Notes: generated by a model not told the origin, from the letters alone. Positions 12,887 to 28,832 are shown, counted from the stretch's first letter. The stretch: 64,000 nt of DNA from Amyelois transitella (GCF_032362555.1 NC_083514.1:6123001-6187000), one strand, 5' to 3'. Made by a program: numbers and translations.

Positions 12887-13400
12887 GCTAGCAGCTACTT
12901 GCGCAGTCCAGCAAAGTGATAAGATGAGCAGGGTTAAATGTCCAGATATTTCACTAAACGGATTTTATTATCGGATGCTCACTATTGTGCCAGTTAAGAT
13001 TTTAACTTTTAGCAGTAAAATAGTTACTGGTTAGTATTCTTAGAGTATAAAACGCCATTTTAGTTATTACTACTACTAACTTACGGTTAATTTTTGACAT
13101 AAATTGAGAATGAATTGTTGGTAAGCCGTCATAATAATTCAACATATTTGTAGAATTACGAAGTTTATAAAGTGTAATAATCCTTTCTATTTACTGTGAT
13201 TTGTTTAGTATTATACATACCTATATTGGATTTATTTAGTCACTAATATTATTAAAGTTGTGTTTATCAATTTGCAGTGGTCATTATAAGATAGACCACT
13301 GTGCCAATTATGTATTTTAGTTTTACTTGAAAAAATGATTTATTTTTGAACAACCCGATTCATGAACATTTCTAAAATAAAGGTATATATATATATTATC
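12887..13400 (+). terminator. CARMIL 3' UTR and candidate poly(A) signal
   Basis: AT-rich sequence follows the CARMIL stop at 12886. The first good AATAAA is at 13376-13381, about 490 bp downstream of the stop. The 3' end assignment is an inference from this signal alone. Confidence 0.45.
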
Positions 13401-16400
13401 AGATTTGATTTGATTGGTCTTACCTAGTCATGTTATGAAGGCCTATTTTTACGCACAATTCCCTCTATGGTATTATATAAGTGTAAAAAGCATTTTTAAA
13501 ATTTCAATGACAGATATCTTCCACTTTAACATTCCTTTTCTTGTAAATTAGGAAATGGATTAAAAATAATTAACAAGTGTGATTTTTAAAATGAAGTTCA
13601 AAATGTAAGGTGAATTTTAGAATAGCATCTTTCTCAGTGATGTAATGTTCAATTTTACGATATTGTGGTATGTATTGTATATGTAGAAGATGCCCCATAA
13701 ATTTTAAGTGTTCATTAGAGTAACTAATTGTAAAGGTTTCGTTCATTTACCTATTAAATATTTCGTTTAATTGGAATTTCTCATTGTAAATTTACTGATT
13801 ATAAGTAGATGTATAGTATATATGGCTAAAATTATTTCATAGTATTTTTATATTCATTCCAATTTAGTTAATCTTACCTGCTCTTTGGTACCAGACTGAT
13901 TTTAAGGTACTTTTATTTATGGTGCAATTTATTCTAGAGCGTTGTGATAATCTGTTTTAAATTACATACAACAATATACAGCATTTATTGTTTTATTTCT
14001 ATTCCTTCTCTTTTAAGTATATATAGAATGGAATTAGGATAGGAACTGAAGTGGAATTCACAAGTGAGAAGTTAAAATTCAAAATTTTGGACACATTGAA
14101 TATATTTAACAGATAAAAAAATATTTACAGCTTATTCTTCTATGAGGACAATTCGAAATAATACATAATAATATATAGAATCTCCAAAAGCCACAAGTAT
14201 ATCTTGTAGACGGTCGTCATCGCGTTGGAATACTGACGACATAGAAGACATTTTTCCGACATTTTTTATACAATTTAAATGCAAGAATTCGGTAATTATT
14301 ACCGATATTATTTATGGAAATTTGCATAGCTGTAACCAGTTAAGAATGGCAGGTTGTAAGACCACGTACATATGAATGTACGTTTACCAAAACAAACACT
14401 TTCAAATGCCAATCTCACTCGACAGACAGCAATAGTTTATCGCTCCAAATCATCTTACATTGATATCTTTTATGATTCAGAAAATTAAAAATCGACATAA
14501 AAAGCGTTGTTTCTAAATAAACGTTAAATAAATAATTTAACACCAATAACGCTGATATTCGCCCTGGTCAAAATACCTAATTGCCAAAGTCTTAACATTA
14601 TAACAATAATTACGCTATGTTCAGTCAAAATAATAAATTCATTGGCATACCACTAAACAGTACAGAAAAATAGTAATTGTAATGGAAAATGACGTTAGAA
14701 ATATTTGTAAATTATGAAATATAATAGTATCAGGCACCAGGGAGAAATTTCAAATGCAACTCCAATTGATACAGTAAATAGATATCTGTTAAATTACCCA
14801 GTAATTTCGGGTACAATGAGCATTTAGTTATATGGATTTATATGATACATACTCGTACATACGTACCAATACCAATGTTGGCTTAGGCTATGGTTTCCAC
14901 TTGCTACGATAATTACAGACCTCTTTTCAAGCATATTTGACGATTCCGGGTACTACAACATCCCCTTTTTTAAATTCGTAATTTGGTCATAAGTTCGACG
15001 AGGTTTGTCCTGTCCCACGTTTACAGTTAGTTCTTCCTTGTAAAAAGAAATAGGACCCTTCAACAAAGTAAACACAAGAAGGGGTTTTCTTAAGAAAAAG
15101 ACCAATGGAACACATTAAATTCAGGTTCTTAAACCATCAGCTAGGTATATGGTAAAAAAACGCATCTCACAAGCCGCCTACAAGCACAGGTTTAAACACG
15201 TCTCACTTGTGGATCAAGTAAAAAACGGATATCTAGGTTCCTGCCGTAGCTTGAACCACAAGTGAGTACTGAGAAGTCAACAGCCGAGGGTGGACGCCGG
15301 GCGATCATTGGTTACAATTCAGAAACGTAGGTGGCGCTAGCTGACAAGCAATTAAGAGGAGTAGAAATGAGTTAGCGCTAGCTGACAAGCAATTAAGAGG
15401 AGTAGAAATGAGTTACAAGGGTGTTATCTCACTTGTGTTTCAAGCATTAGCACGGACACCTAAATAGAAAAGTTTATAATCTTAAAAAACTCATAATGTC
15501 AGTCCCCGGTACCTCACACAATATGAAAACATTAACAAGATAAGACAGATTAAAATAAATATTTTTTTTTTTGGTTATGTTAATGACTTCACTAAAAAAT
15601 TAAGTTTCTGCAAAAGCTATGACCTGAAATTTTTAGTTACTGCTAAAATTCAACAATCTGACATTTCTAGTTTCATATTTCGCCAAAACCATAATAATAA
15701 AAAAAATATATACTGTTCCTGAAAAAATAAAACATTTTTGAATATGATAGTTTCACATTGATACTTTTATTGATATTCTATCATTCAAAAATATACCAAT
15801 TCGACAAGTGCTTAATTTACCTATAAAAATCCTTACCACTAAAATTCATTTTAACATTCCTACCTAGAATTCTGAATTCACTCCACTTCCAAAGCTTCAA
15901 TACACGACGAGAGATCTGAAGTATAGTATAATACCAAAGCAAATACCTACATTCAAACAATGTCAAGAGTTAAAAGAAAATTCTATCTTGTTTGGTCACC
16001 ATGAGTCTAGTGGTGTAGAGAAAATTTGAGAGATTTTTTAACAATCACTAGAGGATGACGAATCCAAAGAATAGGAGTTTTGTTGTTTGCATTGCATTCA
16101 TTACTTTTTGAATGAGGATTAAATAAAATTGATACTTCGTTTTTCTAAATTAAATGTTTTTTACAAATTTGAAAATTTCGCAATATAACGGTACCATACA
16201 TATAAACTTAAAATTAAGGCCGTTGTTCACTAACTTTTATCATACGAACAGCGCTCTTGATGTGCCGTCTATGTAAAGTAAAATAAACTGGATAAATAAA
16301 CTTTCAGCAGTCAAAATTACTTATTTCATTGTCACAGGTTTGATAATGTCAATTAAACCTTTAACATTGTCGTTTGCGGGTCCTAGCCAGATCTTAACGC

Positions 16401-16405
16401 CCGCA
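13401..16405. other. Intergenic region between convergent CARMIL and HDAC1
   Basis: About 3 kb of AT-rich DNA without convincing coding sequence. Around 15200-15445 lie inverted and direct copies of a CTCACTTGTG..TCAAG motif, perhaps remains of a small inverted-repeat element, and a 41-bp tandem duplication. The HDAC1 3' UTR must lie in the right part of this stretch. Confidence 0.6.
15334..15415. repeat. Exact 41-bp tandem duplication
   Basis: Two identical 41-bp units, GCGCTAGCTGACAAGCAATT..GAGTTA, lie head to tail at 15334-15374 and 15375-15415. The lack of differences indicates a recent event. Confidence 0.9.
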
Positions 16406-19400
16406 TCAGGGATTGGTCGGTACTTCTTTCTTTGGTTCCTCTGTGCCGGTCACGGCTTTCACGTCGTCCTTTGAATCTTCGGCTGCAAAAAATTTTTTTA
16501 TAGTGATTGATGTAAGTAATAGAAGTGTTTAGTATTTATTAATTTATCTTCCTCATCAAAAATTTCTTATATTTACAGAAACTTTTGTTTAGAAACTACT
16601 CTTAATTACTATATGTGTTTACTAGCGGAGATAATGTACCTTTTTAACAGTGTAAGAATTTTCATGATCAGTTCATTAACTCCGAAGAATAGCCCTTACA
16701 AAACAAAGTTACAAACAAAGAAAGATTTTTTGGAAAGACTATTCGTTGGAAATAAGACACTAACTTTTGATCTCGTCTTTGATTTGGTCCACATCTTTGT
16801 CCAGCCGCGGTCGCTTGCGCGGCTGCGAGCGGTACGAGCGGTTGTCGCGGCGACCGCCGGAGCCTTCGTCCTCGGAATCAGACAGCTCACCATCACCGGT
16901 TATGCGTTTGTCCTGAAATGACATAATAATGTTATTTAAGCGAAGAAAAAAAAGAGGATTATTTCTAACCTGATCCAAAACCTTAACCCGGTCGTGGGTT
17001 AAACTAGGGATCAGAAAAAAAAATTGTGTGCTAGCTGCTTCTCTTCCTGTGCAGATTATAAAAGTAAATCAAGAAAAAGGCCAATAAACTTGGGACTTCT
17101 CCTAAGTTAATAGCAACCTGTCACTGTTAGAATCTCAAGTCTATCATCAAGCCATACAGTTGAATGTGATGATTATATCACTGTTCTATCACTAACCCAA
17201 TTAGCTGAACGTGGCCAAGTCTTTTCAAGTAATCTGTCTACCCCGCAAGGGATATAATGTCATTATATGTATACTAATATTTACGACGTAAACATAAACG
17301 CCAGTGTTGAATAAAAAAGCTAAAAATAAACAATTATTAAAACTCCCTGCTACAATATGTCGGATATAATATGAAGGGAAGATAAAATTTAAAAAAATGT
17401 CCGTTTTTACACAAGAATACAAAGAACAAGCTTGTTTAGCTAAAGTATCGGTAAAAAAACTAATAATTACCTTTTCACTCTGTGGTAGCCTCTCATCCTT
17501 GTCAACTTTATCTTCATCTTCAGATTCATCATTAACAGCATCTTCAGGAATTGGTTGAACCTACAAAAAGATAATCAGTATATCAAAACAGGTACCTCCG
17601 GGGACACAGACAAGCGAACTACCGCTGCGCCACAGAGGCCAAAGTAGGTAATAAAGAATGTTGTTGCAATATGATTTTCTCACTACAAAACTATAATCGT
17701 AAAAAGACTCCATCCACATACAATAAAGATAGAAATAATAAAACAATCATCTGTGTTGTATCAAGTGAAAATTACGCACCTGAACGCCAGGCGCGTGTGG
17801 CAACATCCTCAGGTTCTCGAAGAGCCTATTCTTGATTTTCTCCAGATATTCGGGCGTGTTTTGATTGGACATGTTGCTCGGCGATATGTGCAGTTTGAAG
17901 TCCGGCCCGAAGTACTCGAAATAGTCGTTGTATGGCAGCTCGTTAGCGATCTCCACTCCCAATGCCACTGAGGTTTCATACGTCCAACAGCGGGACACGT
18001 TGCGAATTGTGTAACTGTTGGAGTTAGGTTTACATAAGTAATTCTCGCCACATACCTACATGAGGCCATACAGCCAAAAAATACGTCGAGAAAGATAATT
18101 TCTAGTCTCTGCATGCCAATGGTTAAAGAACTGAAGACATTGTAGACTGTAAGTGGAGAGAGAAAAAGAAAGTGGATCCTAGGCCGCGCTAGTTGGCGAA
18201 GGGTGCAACTAGACATCAGAAACACGCCAAGATTGTACATAGGGATGCATTGTACATAGGAACTTTATTTCTAAAAACCCTAAAGAAAACTTCTTAAAAA
18301 ATTCTCTGATAGATTTTGTCTATGTATATCTTTCCCATAGATGTCGTAAAAGGTGACAAAATGGCTTATAAACTTGGGATTCTTGTAGGTGATGGGTCAG
18401 CAACTTGTCACTTTTTGAATCTCAATTCTATCATTAAAAAATGCAACTGAACCCCCGCAAGGGCTATAGACATGATTGTTAATTATTAATCGCAGGCCAA
18501 GTGTTCTTGCATGAATAAATTATCTGAAATTCCGTGTTTTTAAATATATTGAAGAGAAAAGGTACTCTAACTTACCCTCCTCCACCCACAAGTAAGAAGG
18601 GCAATCCAAATCTTTTGACGAGCTCCACACAACGACCGTGCCCTCGCACTGTCAGATTGAAGCAACCTAATCTGTCGCCTGTAATATAAAAAATACATGT
18701 GAAAAAATATTGTTCGCTTGACTAAGATTAATGTACATACATAAAATCTGTAAAATGTGATATTTTAAAAAGCTTAGAACAGCTCACGACTTTCAGGAGC
18801 ACACTATGTTTATATTTGTCAAAATTTACCTGTAAGGGAATCAGCTCCGCATTGCAGGACCACAGCGCTCGGCTGGAATGTCTCCATGACCTTAGAGATG
18901 ATTGGCACGAAGATGGATTCGTAGGACTCGTCGTCCATGCCGTCCCGCAAGGGGATGTTCACTGCGTAGTACTTTCCTTTGCCGGCGCCGATATCACGTA
19001 GATCGCCTGTGAATAGATTTCATTTTTTGATATTTTGTCACAAAAAATAGTTAACCAATAAGTAACATTTGACAAAAATAAATTACAAGTATGCAACTTA
19101 ATAAATTTAAATAACAGAATTCTACAAATACAATAACAAGAATGATCAGTCATGGTCAAAAGGCTCACACCAAGCTCCTCTTCAGAGAGATGAGGATTTA
19201 ATGGGACACCAGGAGCCCTCCTGCTGAACAGTAGAAGGAATAGTACTACCTACCTAGAATTCATAGCATAGTCATTGTTCAAATTGACATTTTTAAGAGA
19301 AAAGCTAACCTGTCCCAGGAAAGTATTCCCCATATTTGTGGAATGACACCGTCATCACTCTGTCGGTTGTGTAGAAAGCTTCTTCGACCCCATCACCGTG

Positions 19401-22244
19401 ATGGACATCAATATCAATGTAAAGAACCCTCTGGTGATACTTTAACAACTCCAGGATGCCCAGAACAATGTCGTTCACGTAGCAGAAACCGGATGCTTCG
19501 GATTTCTTCGCGTGGTGAAGGCCACCACCCCAATTGATACAGATTTCTGAAGCCTGAAAAAAGAGATAATTTTAATGTGTTGTAACATATTACCAATTAT
19601 ACTTCATGGCTTTATCCCTGAAATATGAAATAGCCAACAGTCTCAAAGACTGAAAAGCCGCATTCAGCTGGACAGTTTAGGGATGGTAAGAGGAGAGTAA
19701 TGTATCCTTACATTTTAAATATGAATCGTGTGTCGATAGTCTAGTTAAAACAGTTTCGAGATTGATTTGGTTATGTATCAATAAGACCAATAATAAAAAG
19801 ACCCAAATACATATCACAAAATTACATTATTTAGCTGAATATGGTCTTTCAAGAATGTTGGCTGTCTTCCTCACATGGGATATAGTTGAGATAATGTTGC
19901 TTGAAATATACTTCACTTATTTGGTTTAATTTTTTAATAAAGTTAACTAACTTTTACCTAAGGTTGAAACTAGTATTTGGGGAAAATTTGTGAAGTTTGA
20001 TAATATCTCCAAAAATCTTACCTGCTTGTTCAGTTTAACAGCTGCGGCCACAGACCCTCCGGCCGACAATTGACAGAACTCATACAAACCATCAAACACA
20101 GGACAGTCCTCACCAACATTAACTGAAAACAAAATTAAATTGTTAACAAAATCATGCTTGAATATAATATTATAAATGAGAAAGTGTGTTTGTTTGAACT
20201 CTTTTCATGTTGAACCACTGAACCAATCTCCATGAAAACTTTAGTTAATATAGGTGCTTTTCGTGCATGCATTGTGGTGGAGATGTAAGAAAAATAGTTT
20301 TTAAATTTATTAAGTATAAAATTAAGGCTTACATCGCTGCATCTGTTTGTTGTATTCTGACATGTTGTCAGGTCTGATTGAGCGTAAGAATCGAATATAA
20401 TCATCCGAGTGGAATTTTGTCATCTCATCTGCTGTAGCCTTGTGGGGTCGCTGAAATAACATTATGTTTTTATACACATCACAAAGTCTATGTTAAAGAT
20501 GAAAAGAAGCTAATTATATGCATCATCAATATACCAGGTAGGAGGAGAAAGTAGCAGGGAGGAGTATTGTAACTTTAAGTATAATAGGGAAAAAAATACA
20601 TGTAATAATGAAATAAAAATAATGTTTTGATAGCCACTTTATACATTACAGGTTTGATTAATCAACTATGCAAGCTCACATTGTTTTAAACCCCAATGAT
20701 AAATGACTTGATGTTTGACATGTCTGTCTCCAGCTGCCAAAAGTATGAAGATTATGATTTGGTTTATTTTTTGTTTAGAAGGTCAGAAATATGTCCAAGA
20801 GGGCTACTACCATAAAAGGTTTCATTAGATAATTATTTTTTGGGGTGTTGGTGGTCAAATTGGTAAGGTGTTGCACATATAGGGTTATATATATGTAAAT
20901 GCTGGTTCAAATCCCACTTCAGCCATTTACCAAAGACTATTTACAAATTACATAGTATAAATATTACAAGGCCACGTTATATTAATTGGTGACCAAAATT
21001 GAAAAGAGTATGCCGACAGCCTCTGTGGCGCAGCGGCAGTACGCTTGTCTGTGACACCGGAGGTCCCGGGTTCGAATCCCGGGCAGGGCATGATGAGAAA
21101 AGAACTTTTTCTGATTGGCCTGGGTCTTGGATGTTTATCTATATAAGTATTTATTATAAAATATAGTATCATTGAGTTAGTATCTCGTAACGCAAGTTTC
21201 GAACTTACTTCGAGGCTAACTCAATCCGTGTAATTTGTCCTGTATATATTTATATTTAATATTTATTTATGTTGAGATGGTTAGGATATGTCGAGAGAAT
21301 GGATGAGGACAGATTTATAAAACAAGACAGAATTAATAAAGCAGACCTCTAAAAGTAGGACAGGGCCAGCCACGTCGAACTCTTCAAAGACCAAGTTTCT
21401 TTAATGTCTTGTTAGGAGTACAAGTAATCGTCAAATATGTATGAAAATATAAATGAGTGTGGAGGAAGCAGGAGAGGTCTGTAAGCATTACAGCAAGTGG
21501 AAACCCAGTCTCTGCTTACCCCAATGGAAAACAGGTGTGATGGTATATATGTATGCATATAAAAAATACAATAAAAAATAACTGGTAGGATTTTGATATG
21601 TAAAAAATACAACAGAAACAGACTAGACCTTGAGTGTATGAAAAAACTTAGGCTTTTTACAGCCAGGAAGAAAACCTAAAAAATAATAAATTTTAACCCT
21701 TACATAAATCTCCATTTTTCTATATAACCCATAATTAAGTAATAAATTATGGGTCATACGTATACGGTGTGGTTTCATAGGATGTCCTTGTCCATAATAA
21801 TAATTTCCGATGTCACCTAAAGATAACAGAGAAAAAAAAATGTTTATTATGATTTATCATTTTCAACTTTTTAAGAATTTATTACTCAGTTCATTCCAGG
21901 GCTTGACACATTACAGTCGGTACTATACACATGAAGCTTGTTAATTTTCCGAACGACCAATGGCGTCAGCGAAACGTGTACGGACGCCATGAAATGAATT
22001 GAATAACAATCTATTAAATTCCAAAAGACGCACACATTTCATACACTCCAATGTATGATATATATTTTATGTGATCTTGATTGTTACATTTTTAACAACT
22101 GTATAATTTTAATGATACATGCAGAACTCGTTAGTCCAGTAATAATAATGTAAAGGAAATACCAAATGGCGGGCAACAAACTTTGTATCACTTACTATCA
22201 TAATAATAACACACTCGTTTCTTGCTGTGAGGTTGCATAGCCAT
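16406..22244 (-). CDS. HDAC1: Class I histone deacetylase HDAC1/Rpd3
   Basis: Zinc-dependent nuclear deacetylase that removes acetyl groups from histone tails within Sin3-, NuRD- and CoREST-type corepressor complexes. Eleven coding exons in consistent phase give 484 aa: 22196-22244, 21704-21816, 20333-20450, 20022-20122, 19310-19553, 18830-19006, 18576-18678, 17780-18014, 17471-17560, 16765-16912 and 16406-16482. The catalytic domain is complete: [10 protein letters not shown] near residue 25, the active-site [20 protein letters not shown] (His pair at about 140/141), the metal-binding DIDVHHGDG (about 174-182), and [12 protein letters not shown] with the catalytic Tyr near 303. [16 protein letters not shown] and [14 protein letters not shown]-type blocks match fly Rpd3 almost exactly. 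The tail has the acidic [14 protein letters not shown] segment and basic RKRPRLDKD, but is about 35 residues shorter than that of fly Rpd3. Start ATGGCTATGCAACC; stop TGA. Confidence 0.96.
17090..17270 (+). mobile_element. SINE B, truncated
   Basis: In an HDAC1 intron. It contains AGCAACCTGTCACT, GAATCTCAAGTCTATCATCAAGCC and, at its end, CTGTCTACCCCGCAAGGGAT, then a TATATGTATA tail. The order matches SINE B read from head to tail on the plus strand. Confidence 0.7.
17590..17641 (-). mobile_element. SINE A head fragment
   Basis: CCTCCGGGGACACAGACAAG..CACAGAGGCC is the reverse complement of the SINE A tRNA-like head. The B box half is lost. It lies in the HDAC1 intron between the exons 17471-17560 and 17780-18014. 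Confidence 0.7.
18325..18478 (+). mobile_element. SINE B, partial
   Basis: TCTTTCCCATAGATGTCGTAAAAGG..AACTTGGGATTC..CAACTTGTCAC..CCCCGCAAGGGCTATAGACATGAT follows SINE B from near its head to its tail, with internal gaps. It lies in an HDAC1 intron. Confidence 0.7.
19608..19885. repeat. Two SINE B remnants in opposite orientation
   Basis: 19608-19690 carries a decayed ATCCCTG..CCAACAGTCTCAAAGACTG tail in minus orientation. 19830-19885 carries a decayed TTAGCTGAATATGGTCTTTC..GTTGGCTGTC in plus orientation. Both lie in the HDAC1 intron between 19554 and 20021. Confidence 0.45.
20845..20940 (+). mobile_element. SINE C, head part
   Basis: GGTGGTCAAATTGGTAAGGTG gives an A-box-like start and GGTTCAAATCC a B box, followed by CACTTCAGCCAT. 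It matches the head of the fuller copy at 62465-62755. It lies in an HDAC1 intron. Confidence 0.65.
21013..21245 (+). mobile_element. tRNA-like SINE (family A), full length
   Basis: GCCTCTGTGGCGCAGCGGCAGTACG carries the A box and GGTTCGAATCC the B box of an RNA polymerase III promoter. The body (TTGGATGTTTATCTATATAA, GTTAGTATCTCGTAACGCAAG) and tail match the minus-strand copy at 60-312 almost throughout. It lies in the HDAC1 intron 20451-21703. The two copies differ at few positions, which suggests recent activity. Confidence 0.85.
21268..21560 (+). mobile_element. LINE 3'-end fragment, degraded
   Basis: The plus strand reads, with breaks, like the C-terminal tail of a LINE reverse transcriptase: TTGAGATGGTTAGGATATGTCGAGAGAATGGAT gives [11 protein letters not shown]. 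This corresponds to the RWFGHVERMN block of the copy at 52411-52803. Frame is lost further on. It abuts the SINE A copy and lies in an HDAC1 intron. Confidence 0.6.
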
Positions 22245-23372
22245 TTCAATTATTTAGTAATTCTACTTCAAGCAAACCAATGTCAGTTTAAAATACAATT
22301 AATTCCCAAAAATGTAATGTAATACAACCGCTAAAACGTTTCACTATTCAATATTCACTCACTCACGACGATGAACGAATCAATGAATGAATGAGAACTC
22401 GGACGACGAATGAGATTGAGAATGAAAAAAAAAAACCATGAGTTTCATTCATTCGTTTCTGTATATAGGCCGGTCTATGGTCGTATACAGAAAGAAAGCT
22501 GGAAACTTATAAGTGCTTACCAGCGCTTGAAGCAGACCAAGCAAGATGTCGGACGATGATTTGGTTTTGTTAGAAGATGTGTATTTAAAAATGCGAAAAG
22601 AAGCTATAAATAGCATTAATAGAAAAAGGAAACATAACGGAGAGTACCATCATTAATTTGTTAATAAATTGGTTTGATGATGACAGATTTTATAAATGTA
22701 CTAACTATCCCGGCAAACGTTGTTTTGTCATATAGATAATTTTTAAGTAACATCTAGATAAAAATACATATGAAAAGTATAAATACAAAATACATAGACA
22801 GTGGCGCTAGGAAGTTTATATATGTTAAGTATGAGTGTGACTATGTTCTTATTGTTGCAGCGAAGCAGACATAAGGTAGGCAGATGGAATCTACAGAAAA
22901 GTGAGAAGGGATAAGCATGTAAGAGTTTGCTGCTATGTATTGAATTGAGATGGTAGTTGGTGACATTTCAGTTTTTTTTAAATACTAATGGCAATGCTTA
23001 GCGCTGACTAGCGCGTGTTGAAGCTTGTCGGCACATTGTTCATATATTTTCCTGCGCGGATTACCAGCGCTGTCAAGCGCTTATAAGTTTCTAGCTTTCT
23101 TTCTTTGTACGGCCTAAGGCGTGGTATTCCCCTTTACTACAATGAAGAACTGCACAAGTTTTTTAGAAAATCTGCTTTGGCGTTAAGCTCAATAAGGCCA
23201 CTTTGACAGTTACCGTACCGACCCCGTTTACCGCCTATTCGTCGGAGATAGTTGGCAACATTGCGCGTCTTGTTGTAATTGTCAAGTTGTCAGACACAAG
23301 TTCGTTCGGTTCGTTCTTTAGTTCTTCCGTCCTTTCATTACCTTCTTTCTATATCAGCAGCGGTCAAGGTAA
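22245..23372. promoter_or_regulatory. Shared upstream region of HDAC1 (minus) and Rm62 (plus)
   Basis: The two start regions are divergent and about 1.1 kb apart, and about 650 bp of that gap is an inserted inverted-repeat element. Without it the promoters would be about 450 bp apart. GAATGAATGA-type repeats lie at 22370-22400. 23272-23372 is a pyrimidine-rich stretch (TTCGTTCTTTAGTTCTTCCG) ending in a good donor CAAG|GTAAGT, consistent with a noncoding first exon of the helicase. Transcription start sites are not visible directly. Confidence 0.5.
22467..23121. mobile_element. Non-autonomous DNA transposon with about 45-bp terminal inverted repeats (Harbinger-like?)
   Basis: The left end carries AGAAAGAAAGCTGGAAACTTA..GTGCTTACCAGCGCTTG. 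The right end, on the opposite strand, carries AGAAAGAAAGCTAGAAACTTA..GCGCTTGACAGCGCTGG. Inside, 22546-22656 encodes a 36-aa peptide starting MSDDDLVLLEDVYLKMRKEA, which resembles in style the start of Harbinger-type transposases. No transposase core is present. The superfamily is a guess; the inverted repeats are plain. Confidence 0.7.
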
Positions 23373-23484
23373 GTCGCATCGTTGTAAGTTGTATTTTATT
23401 TTATAAAATTTTATAAATAATATTTAAATTCACGTTATGTTTACTTAGTTTTAAAGCCTACGTTTTCTTTTTTTATTTCTAGGC

Positions 23485-27003
<3,519 letters not shown>

Positions 27004-27354
27004 TGTAATTCTTAATACTAATAGCAGATAATTAAAAATCCTCATAGGAATACTTTGTGTGAATGTGTAATTATAATATGGAACTCTTGTTTGCCTCTGG
27101 AAGTCTGTATTTATTTTAATTTGGTTCAAAGGTTTCTAAACCATTTTTTATTTTATGATTTAAGTTTCATTGCACTGTGATATATTTTTAGCTGTGATTC
27201 TTGTGAGGATTAGCTAAAGTTTCTATTTGATCTAGGCTTTCCTAGTGTTTTATGTATCAATTTGCAATATATATCAGATTTTGTAATTACAAAGCCCTAC
27301 TTTTGCGACTTTCACATTCTGAAGTTTCCGCATTCCATTGTTCCGTGATCTATA

Positions 27355-27360
27355 AATAAA
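27355..27360 (+). terminator. Rm62 poly(A) signal
   Basis: AATAAA 352 bp after the stop codon, followed by a T-rich stretch (AAGTTTTATTT). It is the first canonical signal downstream of the gene. Confidence 0.6.
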
Positions 27361-28832
27361 CTAATTCTAAGCATTATAAGTTTTATTTAATCCTTAGGCC
27401 ATTTTAGCTTCTGCGAGGGGCTTTTCTCCCGTAGGAAATCCTCCAAAACAGTTTGCATTTTGCAATTAGGTGTGTACCTACTTTACGAGCAGTCACTATA
27501 CTAAGGTGAAGTACGGGGGTCGGTGAATGAAAATGGATGAACGTCAAGATGACGGAGCCACCTCGCAAAACACAAATATTGTCGAACCAGCCCTTAGTAC
27601 CTGGTTTGTACCTATAGGTACCTATATCAAAAAAATTTGTACCTCAAAGAATTCAAAAATATCGCTTGTGATATGTGGTTCCTCCATCTTGACGTCAAAA
27701 TGGAGGAACCACCTTCGTTTCTTATAAAAATATAATATATACCGTCGAGATGACCACACGGACACTTAGTACCTCCCAAGATCTTATCGCTATAATCGTT
27801 TTTTAAGAAAATAATTAACAAAAAGAAAATGACAGAAGTGCCTGTGGTTAATTATAGCAAAATGTATTAAACGAAAACTTTACTTCAAAATAGTTCTAGG
27901 CGTTCAGCTGTTTGTCTTAATGATAAAATATGATAAACGTACATTACGAATATATATAGCACAGGCGGACTTATCGTTAAGCAAGCTCTTCCAGATAGTG
28001 AAAGGTAAAACATGTAACATTGACATATACTTACACAGACGACATAAAATAAATAAATACATAGTTATAAACATATTATTATCTTTATAAAATAGCTTGA
28101 TTATTTATGAAAAATGAAGATAAGTTATGAAGCGATTTAATACTCCTTCAAGTTCTTTATAAAGGTACCTATTATTTGTGAGGTATGTAGGTATATTGGC
28201 ATGCTGTTTTTTACTTACAAGAAGAACCTCATGGTTAATATCTTTTGGAGTTTTAGTATACGGTAAGCACAGTACCTATCACTTTTCCATTGTCCAGACT
28301 GATACCACCACGATATTTATTTGAAGATACAGTTTTGTAACTCAACTTAAACTCCAAAGCGAGGATAACCCACAAAAATGGTCCATTAGCACTGCGTTGT
28401 TATTCAAATCAGTCTTTGCGAAAACTTTGTGAACTTTGAATCCGGTGTTTTTGACTTGGAGTCGCAAAATTATTTTGAACCAATGACTAAAAACATGGGC
28501 GAAAATATGACGGCATATATAGATCGTCTCGTTCGTCGTCTATATATATCTGTCAATGTCAACAGTCAGTGTTCTAGTCAACAACTGTCAAAGGAATATC
28601 AGGAAAAGAAAGACCAAAAAAACGTGAAAATCAATGAAAAAATTGTTTGAATACCTATATTTAATTATTTGGAATCAATTATTTATATATATTGCTGGCT
28701 AAGTCTTCAAATATGAGTAATTTTTTGAAAGTGAAAATTTAACTTATACGCTACGCAAGTTTTAGAACTAACCTATGACCTCGTGAAATTATTGGAACTC
28801 ATACTTTGTCTACTATTCGAAAAGTTGTAATA
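27361..28832. other. Spacer between the two helicase genes
   Basis: About 1.5 kb of AT-rich sequence. It holds the CRE-centred palindrome at 27675-27712. Short open frames here (for example 28429-28650) have no recognisable motif. The promoter of the second helicase must lie in its right part, but no core element stands out. Confidence 0.6.
27675..27712. repeat. 38-bp near-perfect palindrome centred on TGACGTCA
   Basis: GTGGTTCCTCCATCTTGACG and its continuation form an inverted repeat without a loop. One pair of positions mismatches. The centre TGACGTCA is the full cAMP-response-element/ATF site. It lies about 320 bp past the Rm62 poly(A) signal and about 1.1 kb upstream of the second helicase. 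Confidence 0.85.
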
